A stretch of 36,742 bases of DNA, from positions 1 to 36,742 of the forward strand of contig JANWVO010000045.1 in NCBI GenBank assembly GCA_025056865.1. The letters are read 5' to 3'. Both the position numbers and the translations under genes were made by a program. This DNA comes from Bryobacteraceae bacterium (GTDB lineage Bacteria > Acidobacteriota > Terriglobia > Bryobacterales > Bryobacteraceae). The notes beneath the pieces are model-generated. The model saw only the letters and a list, made by a program, of their open reading frames with translations, was not told where the DNA came from and made no database searches. Positions 1 to 7,800 of this stretch are shown piece by piece (within the stretch, counting starts at the first letter, position 1; each line of letters starts with the position of its first letter).

Positions 1-749
1 ATGGCGCCGGCGCAGGCGACGATGATGAAGAAGGCGATCGTCGTCATGGCAATGCAGCCGACGATCACCTCCAGGCGGCTTTCGGTGTACTCCCGGGCCG
101 TGACGCCTTTCTCGACGACGGCCGCCTGAAGGTAGAACTGCATCCACGGCGCCACCGAAGTGCCTACCATGCCGACCAGCATCGTCAGGTAGCCAGGCTC
201 GAGCATCAGCACCGGGCGCACGCTGTAGACTGCCGCCTGCGTCCAGTCCGGCTTGACCAGCACGCCTGAGATCACATAACAGATGTAGACCGAAGAGGCC
301 GCCAGAAAGACCTTCTCGACACGCTCGTAAGTGCCCTTCACGACGAGCAGCCACACTCCGGCCGCCGCCGCGGGCACGGTGAGGTACCGCGAGATGCCGA
401 ACAGCTCGAGCGAGCTGGCCACGCCGGCGAAGTTCGCCATGACGTTGGTCATGTTGGTGAGCACGAGCAGCATCATCACGAAGAACGTCGTGCGCAGGCC
501 GAACTCCTCGCGGATCAGGTCCGAGAGCCCCTTGCCGGTCACCGCGCCCATGCGCGCGCACATCTCCTGCGTCACCACCAGCAGCAGCGTGATCGGCGCC
601 AGCGTCCACAAGGGCAGGTAGCCGTACTTCGCGCCCGCCTGGGAATAGGTGAAGATGCCGCCGGCGTCGTTGTCCACCATCGCGGTGATGAAGCCGGGGC
701 CGATGACGGCAAAGAAGACCGCGATATGCCGCCGCAGCCGCTTCAGCAT
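1..749 (-). CDS. Nramp (SLC11)-family metal transporter, probably of the Mg2+-transporting clade; partial
   Basis: Translating the minus strand gives the first 249 residues of a polytopic membrane protein; the rest lies beyond position 1. The order GPGFITAM, a helix-1 unwound segment, and later helices match the Nramp/SLC11 fold. The canonical metal-binding DPGN of helix 1 reads D26-N-D-A-G-G here, and the helix-6 MPH motif reads APW (Ala200 where the metal-coordinating Met should be). Loss of that Met is reported for the Nramp-related Mg2+ transporters (NRMT), so I infer Mg2+ rather than Mn2+/Fe2+ uptake at the inner membrane. The ATG starts directly after the TAA of the MgtE-N/CBS gene, which implies translational coupling and a shared role. 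Family assignment is firm; substrate is inference. Confidence 0.85.
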   Translation of the reverse strand, partial: MLKRLRRHIAVFFAVIGPGFITAMVDNDAGGIFTYSQAGAKYGYLPLWTLAPITLLLVVTQEMCARMGAVTGKGLSDLIREEFGLRTTFFVMMLLVLTNMTNVMANFAGVASSLELFGISRYLTVPAAAAGVWLLVVKGTYERVEKVFLAASSVYICYVISGVLVKPDWTQAAVYSVRPVLMLEPGYLTMLVGMVGTSVAPWMQFYLQAAVVEKGVTAREYTESRLEVIVGCIAMTTIAFFIIVACAGA

Positions 750-2003
750 TTATCGGCCCCTCAGCACGGAGATGATGTCGTCGGCGGTGATGACGCCCGC
801 CAGCCGTTCCTCGTCGTCGACGACGGGCAGCGTGAGCAGGTTGTACTTGTCGAAGAGTTCAAGCACGCGCGAGGCGGGAGCATCCGTCCTCGTGCTGATC
901 ACCTCGTCGTCTTCCCGCACCAGCTCGGTCACCCTGGCCGAAGGCTTTGCCAGAAAGAGCCGCCCGACAGGCAGGGCGGCGCGGAGCCGGTCGTCGGAAT
1001 CGATGACAAAGACCGTGTTGATAGTATCGACGAGGTCCTGCCGCTGCCGCAGCGCGTCCACGGCGTCGGCCACGGTGGCATCCTCATGCACGGCGATGAA
1101 CTCGGTGTTCATCAGGCCTCCGGCGGTGTTCTCGTCGTATTCGAGCAGCTCCTCCACTTCCGCTTTCGGAGCGCTTTCCATTTCCTCGAGGATCTCCTCG
1201 CTGGTTTCCTCCTCGAGCTCGCCCAGCACGTCGGCCGCCTGATCCGGCGCCATTTCCTCGAGGATGTCGGCGGCCTTGCCCGCATCGAGCGACTCGATGA
1301 TCTGCGCCTGCGTTTCGGGATCCATCTCGGAGAGCGCTTCGGCAGCGACTTCCGTGTCGATCGCTTCGAAGATGGCCTCGCGGTCCTCGGGGCTCAGCTC
1401 CTCGACGATATCAGCCAGGTCCGCCGGGTGCATCTGCTCGAGCGGCTCCATCGAGATATTCAGCCGCAGGCGCCGCTGCGGGTCCGGCTCGACGATGTTG
1501 CACAGCTCCCAGCGGATGGAGTTCGGCGGCACGCGCCGTTGCAGCTTCCGGATCCAGCGGCGCGGCACCCAGCCCTGCAACAGCCGGCGCAGCACGGCAC
1601 GCATGCCGATGTCCACCTCGAGCACGTGCAACACGTCGTGGCCGTCCTCCTGGCGGATTTCGAAGGTAATGTCAGTGACGCGCACCACCTTGCGCCCGCG
1701 CGCGTCGATGATCTGCTGGTCCAGCACGTCCCGCACCAGCCGCAGAGCATATTCGTCTGCGTGATAGGGAACCAGCAGCTCGTCGCGGAGCCAGATACCG
1801 TCCAGCGTAATCTCGGCCACCTGGTCGTGGCGCACGTACAGCCAGACGTAGCCGCCGCCGCCGGCGACCAGGTAGCGGTCGACGCGCACCGGGTGGATCC
1901 TGGGAACCAGGACGGCGTCGCGGACGCGGCCGAGCGGGCGGCGCCTCAGGTCATACACTTTCAGCCCGAGCAGCTCGGTGAGATAGAGAATCTCTTCGGC
2001 CAT
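750..2003 (-). CDS. PRC-barrel / MgtE N-domain / CBS-pair protein lacking the MgtE channel
   Basis: This 417-residue soluble protein begins with a PRC-barrel-like segment (about 1-80) and a second beta-rich segment to about 180. It continues with a typical MgtE_N superhelical domain (about 185-290, repeated LxxMxPxxAADxL-type helices such as MAPDQAADVLGEL) and a CBS pair (about 295-415, ending TADDIISVLRGR). The five-helix membrane pore of MgtE is absent. In MgtE the N and CBS domains bind Mg2+ and close the pore, so a free-standing version next to an Nramp-type transporter looks like a regulatory subunit or Mg2+ sensor for it (inference). The start is ATG with GAGG about 12 bases upstream. 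The stop TAA touches the ATG of the transporter gene. Confidence 0.85.
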   Translation of the reverse strand: MAEEILYLTELLGLKVYDLRRRPLGRVRDAVLVPRIHPVRVDRYLVAGGGGYVWLYVRHDQVAEITLDGIWLRDELLVPYHADEYALRLVRDVLDQQIIDARGRKVVRVTDITFEIRQEDGHDVLHVLEVDIGMRAVLRRLLQGWVPRRWIRKLQRRVPPNSIRWELCNIVEPDPQRRLRLNISMEPLEQMHPADLADIVEELSPEDREAIFEAIDTEVAAEALSEMDPETQAQIIESLDAGKAADILEEMAPDQAADVLGELEEETSEEILEEMESAPKAEVEELLEYDENTAGGLMNTEFIAVHEDATVADAVDALRQRQDLVDTINTVFVIDSDDRLRAALPVGRLFLAKPSARVTELVREDDEVISTRTDAPASRVLELFDKYNLLTLPVVDDEERLAGVITADDIISVLRGR

Positions 2004-2128
2004 GGTTCATCGCTGCCTCAGGGCGTCACTCACAGGATGTCTCACCCGGCAAGGCACTGGCAAGCAATCGCGCGCGCCCTCTGGACAACGGATCCGGAAT
2101 TCCGCAATTTGGAAGCAGGAGGCTGGCC

Positions 2129-3100
2129 ATGGATCCCACCCGCCGCGAGTTCGCTGCTGGAATGGGCGCGGTCCTTGCCGCGCCGCCGCCGGCGTTCGAG
2201 CCTGCCTACCTGCGGCTCGCCCGCACCGGCGAGCTCGATCAACGGGTGCAGGCCCTGCGCGAGATCTACCGCTCCTGCCGCCTCTGTCCGCGGCAGTGCG
2301 GCGTCAACCGCCTGAAGGGGGAGCTCGGCGTCTGCGGCCTGCCGGCGCGAGCCAAAGTCTATTCGGCCCACCCGCATTTCGGCGAGGAAGCGCCGCTGGT
2401 GGGGCGCAACGGATCCGGCACCGTGTTCTTCTCCCGCTGCAACCTGCTCTGCCTGTTCTGCCAGAACTGGGAGATCAACCACCGTGGCGATGGCTCCTTC
2501 TACTCCGACGAGGAGCTGGCGCGGCTGTTCCTCTCGGTGCAGAACATGGGGTGCCACAACCTGAATCTGGTCACGCCTACGCACCTTGTGCCGAACATTG
2601 TCGCTGCCTTGCGCCTGGCCGCCGCCCGCGGATTCCGCCTGCCCATCGTATACAACTGCGGCGGCTACGAGGCGCTCGAAGCGGTCCGGCTGCTCGATGG
2701 AATCGTCGACATCTACCTGCCGGACTTCAAGTACATGGATGGAGAGGTGGCGGCGCGGCTGAGCTCCGGGGCGACGGACTACCCGGAACGGGCGGCGGAA
2801 GCGATCGCCGAAATGCACCGGCAGGTGGGCGTGCTTCAGGTGGACGAGCGCGGCATCGCCCGCCGCGGACTGCTGATCCGACACCTGGTGCTGCCCGAGA
2901 ACCTCGCCGGCACGGACCGTTTCGTGAAATGGGTGGCGGAGAAGCTCTCGCCCGACACGTGGGTCAATATCATGGCCCAGTACCGGCCGGAATACAAAGC
3001 GCGGCAGCACCCGCCGCTCGACCGGCGGATCACGTTCGCCGAGCACCGCCGCGCGCTTGCCTGGGCGCGCGAGGCGGGCCTGCGCCACGTGCTTTCCTGA
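2129..3100 (+). CDS. Radical SAM protein of the PflX/COG1313 type
   Basis: The 323-residue protein has an N-terminal cysteine cluster (CRLCPRQCGVNR, then GVCG) followed by the radical SAM CxxxCxxC motif in SRCNLLCLFCQNWEIN. Later come NLVTPTHLVPN, YNCGGYE and DIYLPDFKY, all typical of the PflX/PFL-activase-like family COG1313. The first CX3CX2C cluster should bind the SAM-cleaving 4Fe-4S centre. The glycyl-radical or other target is unknown for this family and nothing nearby identifies it. The start is ATG with AGGAGG about 6 bases upstream. The N-terminus TRREFAAG followed by a short hydrophobic stretch resembles a Tat signal, which would be odd for a SAM-using enzyme. It converges on efp, with the two stop codons abutting. 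Confidence 0.85.
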   Translation: MDPTRREFAAGMGAVLAAPPPAFEPAYLRLARTGELDQRVQALREIYRSCRLCPRQCGVNRLKGELGVCGLPARAKVYSAHPHFGEEAPLVGRNGSGTVFFSRCNLLCLFCQNWEINHRGDGSFYSDEELARLFLSVQNMGCHNLNLVTPTHLVPNIVAALRLAAARGFRLPIVYNCGGYEALEAVRLLDGIVDIYLPDFKYMDGEVAARLSSGATDYPERAAEAIAEMHRQVGVLQVDERGIARRGLLIRHLVLPENLAGTDRFVKWVAEKLSPDTWVNIMAQYRPEYKARQHPPLDRRITFAEHRRALAWAREAGLRHVLS

Positions 3101-3670
3101 TCACTTGGCCGCCTTTGCGCGGTCCATGTACTTCATCGTGTTCAGGTCCAGCCGGATCCGGTCGCCGGTCTTGATGAACTGCGGGACCATGATCTCGACG
3201 CCGTTCTCGAGGCGCGCCGGCTTCCAGGTGCTGTCGTTCTGAGCGTGCACGGGCGGCGCGGTGTCGGTGACGGTCACCTCGATGAAGTCCGGCATCTCGA
3301 CGCCCACGGCACGGTCGCCGAGGAACTCCACCGCGACGCGCATCTCCGGGATCAGAAAACGGGCCGCCTCGCCGATGACCTTGTCCGGTACTTCCGCCTG
3401 TTCGCAGGTGTCAGGATCCATGAAGGTGCACACCCCGGAGTCGCTGTAGAGGAAATCCATCGCCTTTTTCTCCAGCGGAAGGTCCTCCACTTTCAGGTCG
3501 CCGCGCAGGCTGGTCTCCCAGATGGTGCCCGTGTCCAGGTTCTTCAGGCGCACGTGCGCGACGCCGCCCATCTTGCCCTGCCCCGGGTGGTAGTCGGCGA
3601 TGAGCACTTTGTAGGTGGAGCCCTCGTAGCGGATGGCCATGCCGCTGCGCAGTTGGGAAGCCGGAATCAT
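3101..3670 (-). CDS. efp: Elongation factor P
   Basis: EF-P binds between the ribosomal P and E sites and relieves stalling at polyproline stretches. The 189-residue product starts MIPASQLRSGM and has the three-barrel layout, ending in the family signature near GDRIRLDLNTMKYMDR. I chose the ATG at 3670 rather than the in-frame upstream one because GGGAGGAAC lies about 10 bases before it and the protein then begins at the conserved MIPAS. The domain-I tip, normally PGKG or PGRG with a modified Lys or Arg, reads HPGQGKMGGVAH: Gln sits at the usual modified position, and two extra residues are present with Lys33 just after. No EF-P modification gene is in the window. Confidence 0.95.
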   Translation of the reverse strand: MIPASQLRSGMAIRYEGSTYKVLIADYHPGQGKMGGVAHVRLKNLDTGTIWETSLRGDLKVEDLPLEKKAMDFLYSDSGVCTFMDPDTCEQAEVPDKVIGEAARFLIPEMRVAVEFLGDRAVGVEMPDFIEVTVTDTAPPVHAQNDSTWKPARLENGVEIMVPQFIKTGDRIRLDLNTMKYMDRAKAAK

Positions 3671-3732
3671 CGCCTCGCAGTTCCTCCCTGCCAGGAGATT
3701 TATCACATTGCAGACGCGGGAGCCATCGTCAT

Positions 3733-3745
3733 TAAGATGGAAGCA
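3733..3745 (+). promoter_or_regulatory. Putative leaderless -10 box for the aminotransferase
   Basis: TAAGAT at 3733-3738 ends 7 bases before the ATG at 3745, so transcription would start at or next to the A of the start codon. A weak -35 (TTGCAG, 3708-3713) lies 19 bases upstream. There is no Shine-Dalgarno sequence at a usable distance. Confidence 0.5.
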
Positions 3746-5121
3746 TGCCTGCTGCGACGCCTTTGGCTCCGCATCCCGTTCCGCGCGTCGAGACGCGCTT
3801 CCGCCGCATTGTGACGGAGTTCCCCGTGCCGGAGTCGCTGCCGGTGCTCGAACAGCTTCAGCGCTGCGAAATCCGCGCCATGCAGGGCCAGCCGCCGGTG
3901 GTGTGGGACCGCGCCGAAGGCTTCCAGGTCTACGACCGCTGGGGCAACATGTGGCTGGACTGGTCGAGCGGCGTGCTCATCACCAACGCGGGCCATGGGC
4001 GGCGCGAAATCATCGATGCCATCACGCGGCAGGCGCAGCACGGGCTGCTCACCAACTACTGCTTTCCGTCCGAGATCCGCGCCGAGCTTGCCGCGCGGCT
4101 CGTTTCGCTGCTGCCGCCTCCGCTGAGCAAAGTCTTCATCCTCACCACTGGCAGCGAAACGGTGGAGTTCGCCATCAAGATCGCGCGCATGCACGGCCTG
4201 AGAACAGGCGGGCGCGGGAAGAACGTGATCGTCTCGTTCGAAAAGGCCTTCCACGGACGCACGCTCGGGGCGCAGCAGGCGGGCGGAATTCCGGCCCTGA
4301 AAGAGTGGATCATCCATCTCGATCCCGGCTTCGTGCAGGTCCCGTTTCCGGATGGCTATTGGACGCCGGATACGAGCTTTGAACTGTTCGAGAAGACGCT
4401 GGCGGAGCAGGGCGTCGCGCCGCGGCAGGTTTGCGCGGTGATGCTGGAGACCTACCAGGGCGGCACGGCCGCATTTGCGCCCGTCGAATACATCCGCAGG
4501 CTGCGAGAGTGGTGCACCGGACACGAGGCGCTGCTGATCTTCGATGAAGTGCAGGCGGGCTTCGGCCGCACAGGGAAACTGTGGGGCTTCGAGCACTATG
4601 GCGTCGTTCCGGACCTGACCACCTGGGGCAAGGGCATATCGAGCTCGCTGCCCATCGCTGCCGTCGCAGGACGGGCTGAGCTGATGGATCTGCCGGATCC
4701 CGGCTCGGCCTCCTCCACCCACACTGGCAATCCCGTCTGCTGCGCTGCCGCGCTCGCCAACATCGACATCATCCTCCGGGAGGACCTGGCCGGCAACGCC
4801 GCGCGGCTCGAGCCGGTGCTTCAGGAGGGCTTGCGGGCGATTCAGCGCGAGTTCCCCCAGGCGGGCTTTCTGGCGGGCAAGGGGCTGGTGGCGGGCCTGG
4901 CCTGCGTGGATCCGCAGCATCGCACGCCGGACGGGAAGCTCGCGCACGACGTCGTCTGGCGCGCCGTGGAGAAGGGCCTGCTGATGTTCAACCCAGTGGG
5001 CCCGCAGGGCTGCACCATCAAGATCTGCCCGCCGCTTGTCATCACCGAAGACGCCGTGCGCGAGGGTTGCGAGGTGCTGCGCGAGTCGTTCGCGGAAGTG
5101 CTGGCGGAGAGGCGGGGGTGA
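3745..5121 (+). CDS. Class III (GABA/ornithine-type) PLP aminotransferase
   Basis: The 458-residue protein is a fold-type I, class III aminotransferase, which uses PLP to move an amino group from an omega-amine or amino acid to a 2-oxoacid. Visible signatures are the cofactor-phosphate region TTGSETVEFAIK, the conserved IFDEVQAGFGRTGK (Asp contacts the pyridine nitrogen) and the Schiff-base lysine K296 in TTWGKGISSS. The substrate cannot be read from the sequence; closest in style are 4-aminobutyrate and acetylornithine enzymes. The stop codon overlaps the start of the dehydrogenase gene (TGATG), so the two are probably co-translated and may serve one pathway, for example for an amino-polyol or amino sugar (inference). 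The start has no SD and looks leaderless. Confidence 0.9.
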   Translation: MPAATPLAPHPVPRVETRFRRIVTEFPVPESLPVLEQLQRCEIRAMQGQPPVVWDRAEGFQVYDRWGNMWLDWSSGVLITNAGHGRREIIDAITRQAQHGLLTNYCFPSEIRAELAARLVSLLPPPLSKVFILTTGSETVEFAIKIARMHGLRTGGRGKNVIVSFEKAFHGRTLGAQQAGGIPALKEWIIHLDPGFVQVPFPDGYWTPDTSFELFEKTLAEQGVAPRQVCAVMLETYQGGTAAFAPVEYIRRLREWCTGHEALLIFDEVQAGFGRTGKLWGFEHYGVVPDLTTWGKGISSSLPIAAVAGRAELMDLPDPGSASSTHTGNPVCCAAALANIDIILREDLAGNAARLEPVLQEGLRAIQREFPQAGFLAGKGLVAGLACVDPQHRTPDGKLAHDVVWRAVEKGLLMFNPVGPQGCTIKICPPLVITEDAVREGCEVLRESFAEVLAERRG

Positions 5122-6296
5122 TGGCGATGCGCGTGGCAATGATCGGCGGCGGCATGATCGCGCACGATCAGCTCCTGCCGTCGCTGTACCAGTTGCAGCG
5201 GCTGGGCCGGATTGGAGAAATCGAAGTCTGCGCCCGCCGGCGCGAGACGCTGGAAGCGCTGGCGGAAGCCCCCCTGCTGCGGCGCGCGTTTCCCGGACAG
5301 AGCTTCCGCATGCGGCTGGAGCCGTACGAGGAAGTGATTGCCTCGCTGCCCGCCCATTCGCTGGTGGTGATGGCGCTGCCGGACCAGCTCCACTACGATG
5401 CCGTGATGTGCGCGCTGCGCCATGATCAGCATGTGCTGGCGGTGAAGCCGCTGGTGCTGAAGCTCGAGCACGCGCGCCACATTGAAGAGGAGGCGCGCGC
5501 CCGCGGACTGCTGGTGGGCGTCGAGTATCACAAGCGCTTCGACGACCGTTCGCTGCTGGCGCGGCGGCGCTATCGGGAAGGACTGTTCGGCGAGTTCCGG
5601 CTCGGCACGGCGTGCCTTCTGGAGAAGTGGTACTACCGCCATTCGAACTTCCAGAACTGGTTCACGTGCGACGCCACGGACGCCTTCACTTACATCGGCT
5701 GCCACTATGTGGACCTGGTGGCGTTCATCACCGGGCTTCGCCCCGTGGAAGTCTCCCTGTACGGCATCCGCGACCGCTTCCCCAACGGCGTGGAAGGCTG
5801 GCTGTGGACCGATGCGCGGGTCATCTGGTCCAACGGCGCCTGCCTGAACGTGCAGAACGCGATCGGCTTCCCCGACGCCGCGCCCGGCACAAACACGCAG
5901 GGCCTGACGATGTATTGCGCCACAGCCGAGCGCGGCGCCTGGATCCGCCACGACGACCAGTACCGTGGCATTCAGTACTGCTACACGCGCAACCCCGGCG
6001 GTCCGGGGGCGACCCTCTACGCGGAACCCTCCACGGACTACTTCCAGTACGTGGACGCAGGCGGCCCGGGCCTTGTCCCGGTAGGCTACGGATACCGTTC
6101 CGTGGCTTACATCGTGGAGCGGGCGCTGGAGCTTCAGGGACTCGCGCCCGAAGAGCGCCGGGAGAAGCTGGCCGCGTGGGACCGCGCGGGCGTGATGGCG
6201 ACGCCCGCCAACTCATCCTACAACGAAGCCGTGATCGAGGCCGCGCGCCAGTCGTTGGCGGAGGGCGGGCGTCCGGTCCCCGTCGCCGCCGCCTGA
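5121..6296 (+). CDS. Gfo/Idh/MocA-family NAD(P)-dependent oxidoreductase
   Basis: The 391-residue product starts MAMRVAMIGGGMIA, a Rossmann dinucleotide-binding loop. It continues with VVMALPDQLHYDAV and AVKPLVL, the latter equivalent to the family's EKP motif with Ala in place of Glu. The catalytic region reads FTYIGCHYVDLVAF, matching the usual GxHxxD. Family members oxidise or reduce sugars, inositols and related cyclic polyols; the exact substrate is not evident. I set the start at 5121 because this ATG overlaps the aminotransferase stop and GAGAGGCGGGG precedes it. The overlap implies co-expression with the aminotransferase. Confidence 0.87.
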   Translation: MAMRVAMIGGGMIAHDQLLPSLYQLQRLGRIGEIEVCARRRETLEALAEAPLLRRAFPGQSFRMRLEPYEEVIASLPAHSLVVMALPDQLHYDAVMCALRHDQHVLAVKPLVLKLEHARHIEEEARARGLLVGVEYHKRFDDRSLLARRRYREGLFGEFRLGTACLLEKWYYRHSNFQNWFTCDATDAFTYIGCHYVDLVAFITGLRPVEVSLYGIRDRFPNGVEGWLWTDARVIWSNGACLNVQNAIGFPDAAPGTNTQGLTMYCATAERGAWIRHDDQYRGIQYCYTRNPGGPGATLYAEPSTDYFQYVDAGGPGLVPVGYGYRSVAYIVERALELQGLAPEERREKLAAWDRAGVMATPANSSYNEAVIEAARQSLAEGGRPVPVAAA

Positions 6297-6329
6297 TTCC
6301 CGCAACCGGCGCGGAGGGCCCGGCATCCA

Positions 6330-7301
6330 ATGGGCAAAGCCTGGCTGGCCCTCATGAGATACCTGTCCTGTCTTTTCGTTGTCTTCGCCGCATCCGCACA
6401 GCCGCTGCCCATGGCTGGCATCATCGTGGACCATGTGAGCCGAACCATCCGGCCGGTGGTGGCGGACGGGGAGGGTGCCAGCACGGGACGTGCGCGCGTT
6501 CGCGAGTTTGATGCCGCCTGGCCGGCGCCCGACGGCCGCACCGTGCTTGTAGCGCGCTCACGGGCGCTGCACCTGGTCCGTCGTCTGGACGGAGCCATCC
6601 CGGTGTGGCGCGAGTTCCGGGAGGACGGACCCGCGGTGGCCCGCGCCGCGTGGAGCGAGGATTCCACGACGATCGCGCTCTACCTGCCCGACGAGCGCAA
6701 GATCGAGTTCTGGAAGAACTGCCTCGTCGAGCCGCGCCGCGCTTATGTGGCCGACATCTCTCCGGTGACCGAGCGGGTCGTCTCTCTTGCCTTGGCCCCC
6801 GAAGCGCGCGTGGCATTCCTCGCCACGCAGGGGCGGGAATCCGGCACGCTCTGGATCCTGGAAGAAGGATTCCAGCCACGGATGCTGATGCCGCTGGGCA
6901 AGGCAGGAGAGATCCGTTACATCGGGGGTGCCCTCTACATTGCCGACCGCGGCCGCAACGAGGTGCTGCGCTATACAGGCTGGCAGGCCATGCCCCGCGT
7001 GGAGACGCTGGTGGCAGCCGGCCACGGGCTGGCCGACCCGGTAGGCTTCGCCCTTCTTGCCGATCAGAAGAAGCTTCTTGTTGCCAGCGCGGGCACCAGC
7101 CAGTTGCTGGTGCTGGATTTGCGCACGGGCCGCCTGGAAGAGCCGGTGACGCTGGAAGAGCCGCCCGCCCGGCTGGAGCGGATCGGCGCAGCGCCGCTTT
7201 TCGCCTTGGACGGGAGCCCGCGTACCGCGCCCGCGCTTCTCTATGACGCGGCAGCACAGCGTCTGCTGGCGCTGGCGGCCCCGGCCGCTGCGGGCGAATA
7301 G
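6330..7301 (+). CDS. Secreted beta-propeller-like protein of unknown function
   Basis: The 323-residue protein has an N-terminal signal peptide (RYLSCLFVVFAASAQP, cleavage probably after ASA). It then runs in short beta-rich blocks with propeller-like phrases such as VVSLALAPEARVAFLATQ, GGALYIADRGRNEVLRY and LLVLDLRTGRL. That suggests an incomplete or degenerate WD40/NHL-type propeller in the periplasm or outside the cell. No catalytic residue pattern is visible and I do not recognise a named family. GGAGGG lies 11 bases before the ATG at 6330; an alternative ATG at 6354 would give a tighter signal peptide. It follows the dehydrogenase gene by 33 bases and may be on the same transcript. Confidence 0.6.
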   Translation: MGKAWLALMRYLSCLFVVFAASAQPLPMAGIIVDHVSRTIRPVVADGEGASTGRARVREFDAAWPAPDGRTVLVARSRALHLVRRLDGAIPVWREFREDGPAVARAAWSEDSTTIALYLPDERKIEFWKNCLVEPRRAYVADISPVTERVVSLALAPEARVAFLATQGRESGTLWILEEGFQPRMLMPLGKAGEIRYIGGALYIADRGRNEVLRYTGWQAMPRVETLVAAGHGLADPVGFALLADQKKLLVASAGTSQLLVLDLRTGRLEEPVTLEEPPARLERIGAAPLFALDGSPRTAPALLYDAAAQRLLALAAPAAAGE

Positions 7302-7346
7302 ACGGACGGCCTGCCCGGCTCCGGCCGGGGCCTGACGATGGTCCGC

Positions 7347-7362
7347 CGCCGCGTCAGCGGCG
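7347..7362. other. Small GC-rich hairpin between two genes
   Basis: CGCCGC and GCGGCG form a perfect 6-bp stem around the loop GTCA, about 45 bases after the stop of the propeller-like gene. No T run follows, so it is at best a weak or factor-dependent terminator. Confidence 0.25.
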
Positions 7363-7397
7363 CCTCCACCCGGGTCCAGTCCGCGCGGCAAAACATT

Positions 7398-7434
7398 TTG
7401 ACAAGCTTCTGTTTCGGGCGCGACAATCGGGACA
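7398..7434 (+). promoter_or_regulatory. Sigma-70-type promoter, apparently leaderless
   Basis: A consensus -35 TTGACA (7398-7403) and a -10 GACAAT (7422-7427) are separated by 18 bases. The -10 box ends 7 bases before the ATG at 7434, so the predicted transcript starts at the start codon. This is the clearest -35/-10 pair in the window. Confidence 0.6.
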
Positions 7435-7748
7435 TGGCCCTCTTCCGCATCCACAAGATGAAGGAGCACGTGCGGCAGAACTTCCGCTGGGCGCCGCACT
7501 CGAGCGGGCTGGCGCTGCTGAAGCCGCGCGATTTCGAACCCGGCGGCGAAGTGGAAGCGTCCGGCTTCTACGACGCCTGGATGCGCCTGCGGGGCACGTC
7601 CTCGCCCCTGGAGATTGGCGACGTTCTGGAAGCGCCCTCCGGCGAGCTGCGCATCTGCAAGTACGTGGGCTTTGAAGAAGCCCGCTGGCGGGAGCCTGAG
7701 CCCGAGCAGCAGCCCCTCGCAGAAGCGGCCCCTGCCGCCGCCGGCTGA
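7434..7748 (+). CDS. Small conserved-looking protein of unknown function
   Basis: The 104-residue soluble protein begins MALFRIHKMKEHVRQNF and contains SGLALLKPRDFEPGGEVEA and SSPLEIGDVLEAPSGEL. It ends in an acidic, Ala/Pro-rich tail. I do not recognise a family, and there is no signal peptide, membrane segment or catalytic motif. I chose the ATG at 7434 over the upstream in-frame codon at 7338 because a good promoter ends right at 7434 and upstream residues look non-coding. It stands alone between the propeller-like gene and the glucanase gene. Confidence 0.6.
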   Translation: MALFRIHKMKEHVRQNFRWAPHSSGLALLKPRDFEPGGEVEASGFYDAWMRLRGTSSPLEIGDVLEAPSGELRICKYVGFEEARWREPEPEQQPLAEAAPAAAG

Positions 7749-7800
7749 TCCGCCTCCTCCCGCCCCCTTCAGGGTATGATCGGGACGGGAGAGAGCGATC

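Noticed and set aside
726-2315. Long plus-strand open frame opposite the MgtE-N/CBS gene
   Set aside because: Its translation is His/Asp/Arg-rich with no family features; the minus-strand frame has clear PRC, MgtE_N and CBS domains. GC-rich codon bias creates such mirror frames.
7347-7362. Intrinsic terminator after the propeller-like gene
   Set aside because: The stem is only 6 bp and no T run follows, so it is listed only as a hairpin.
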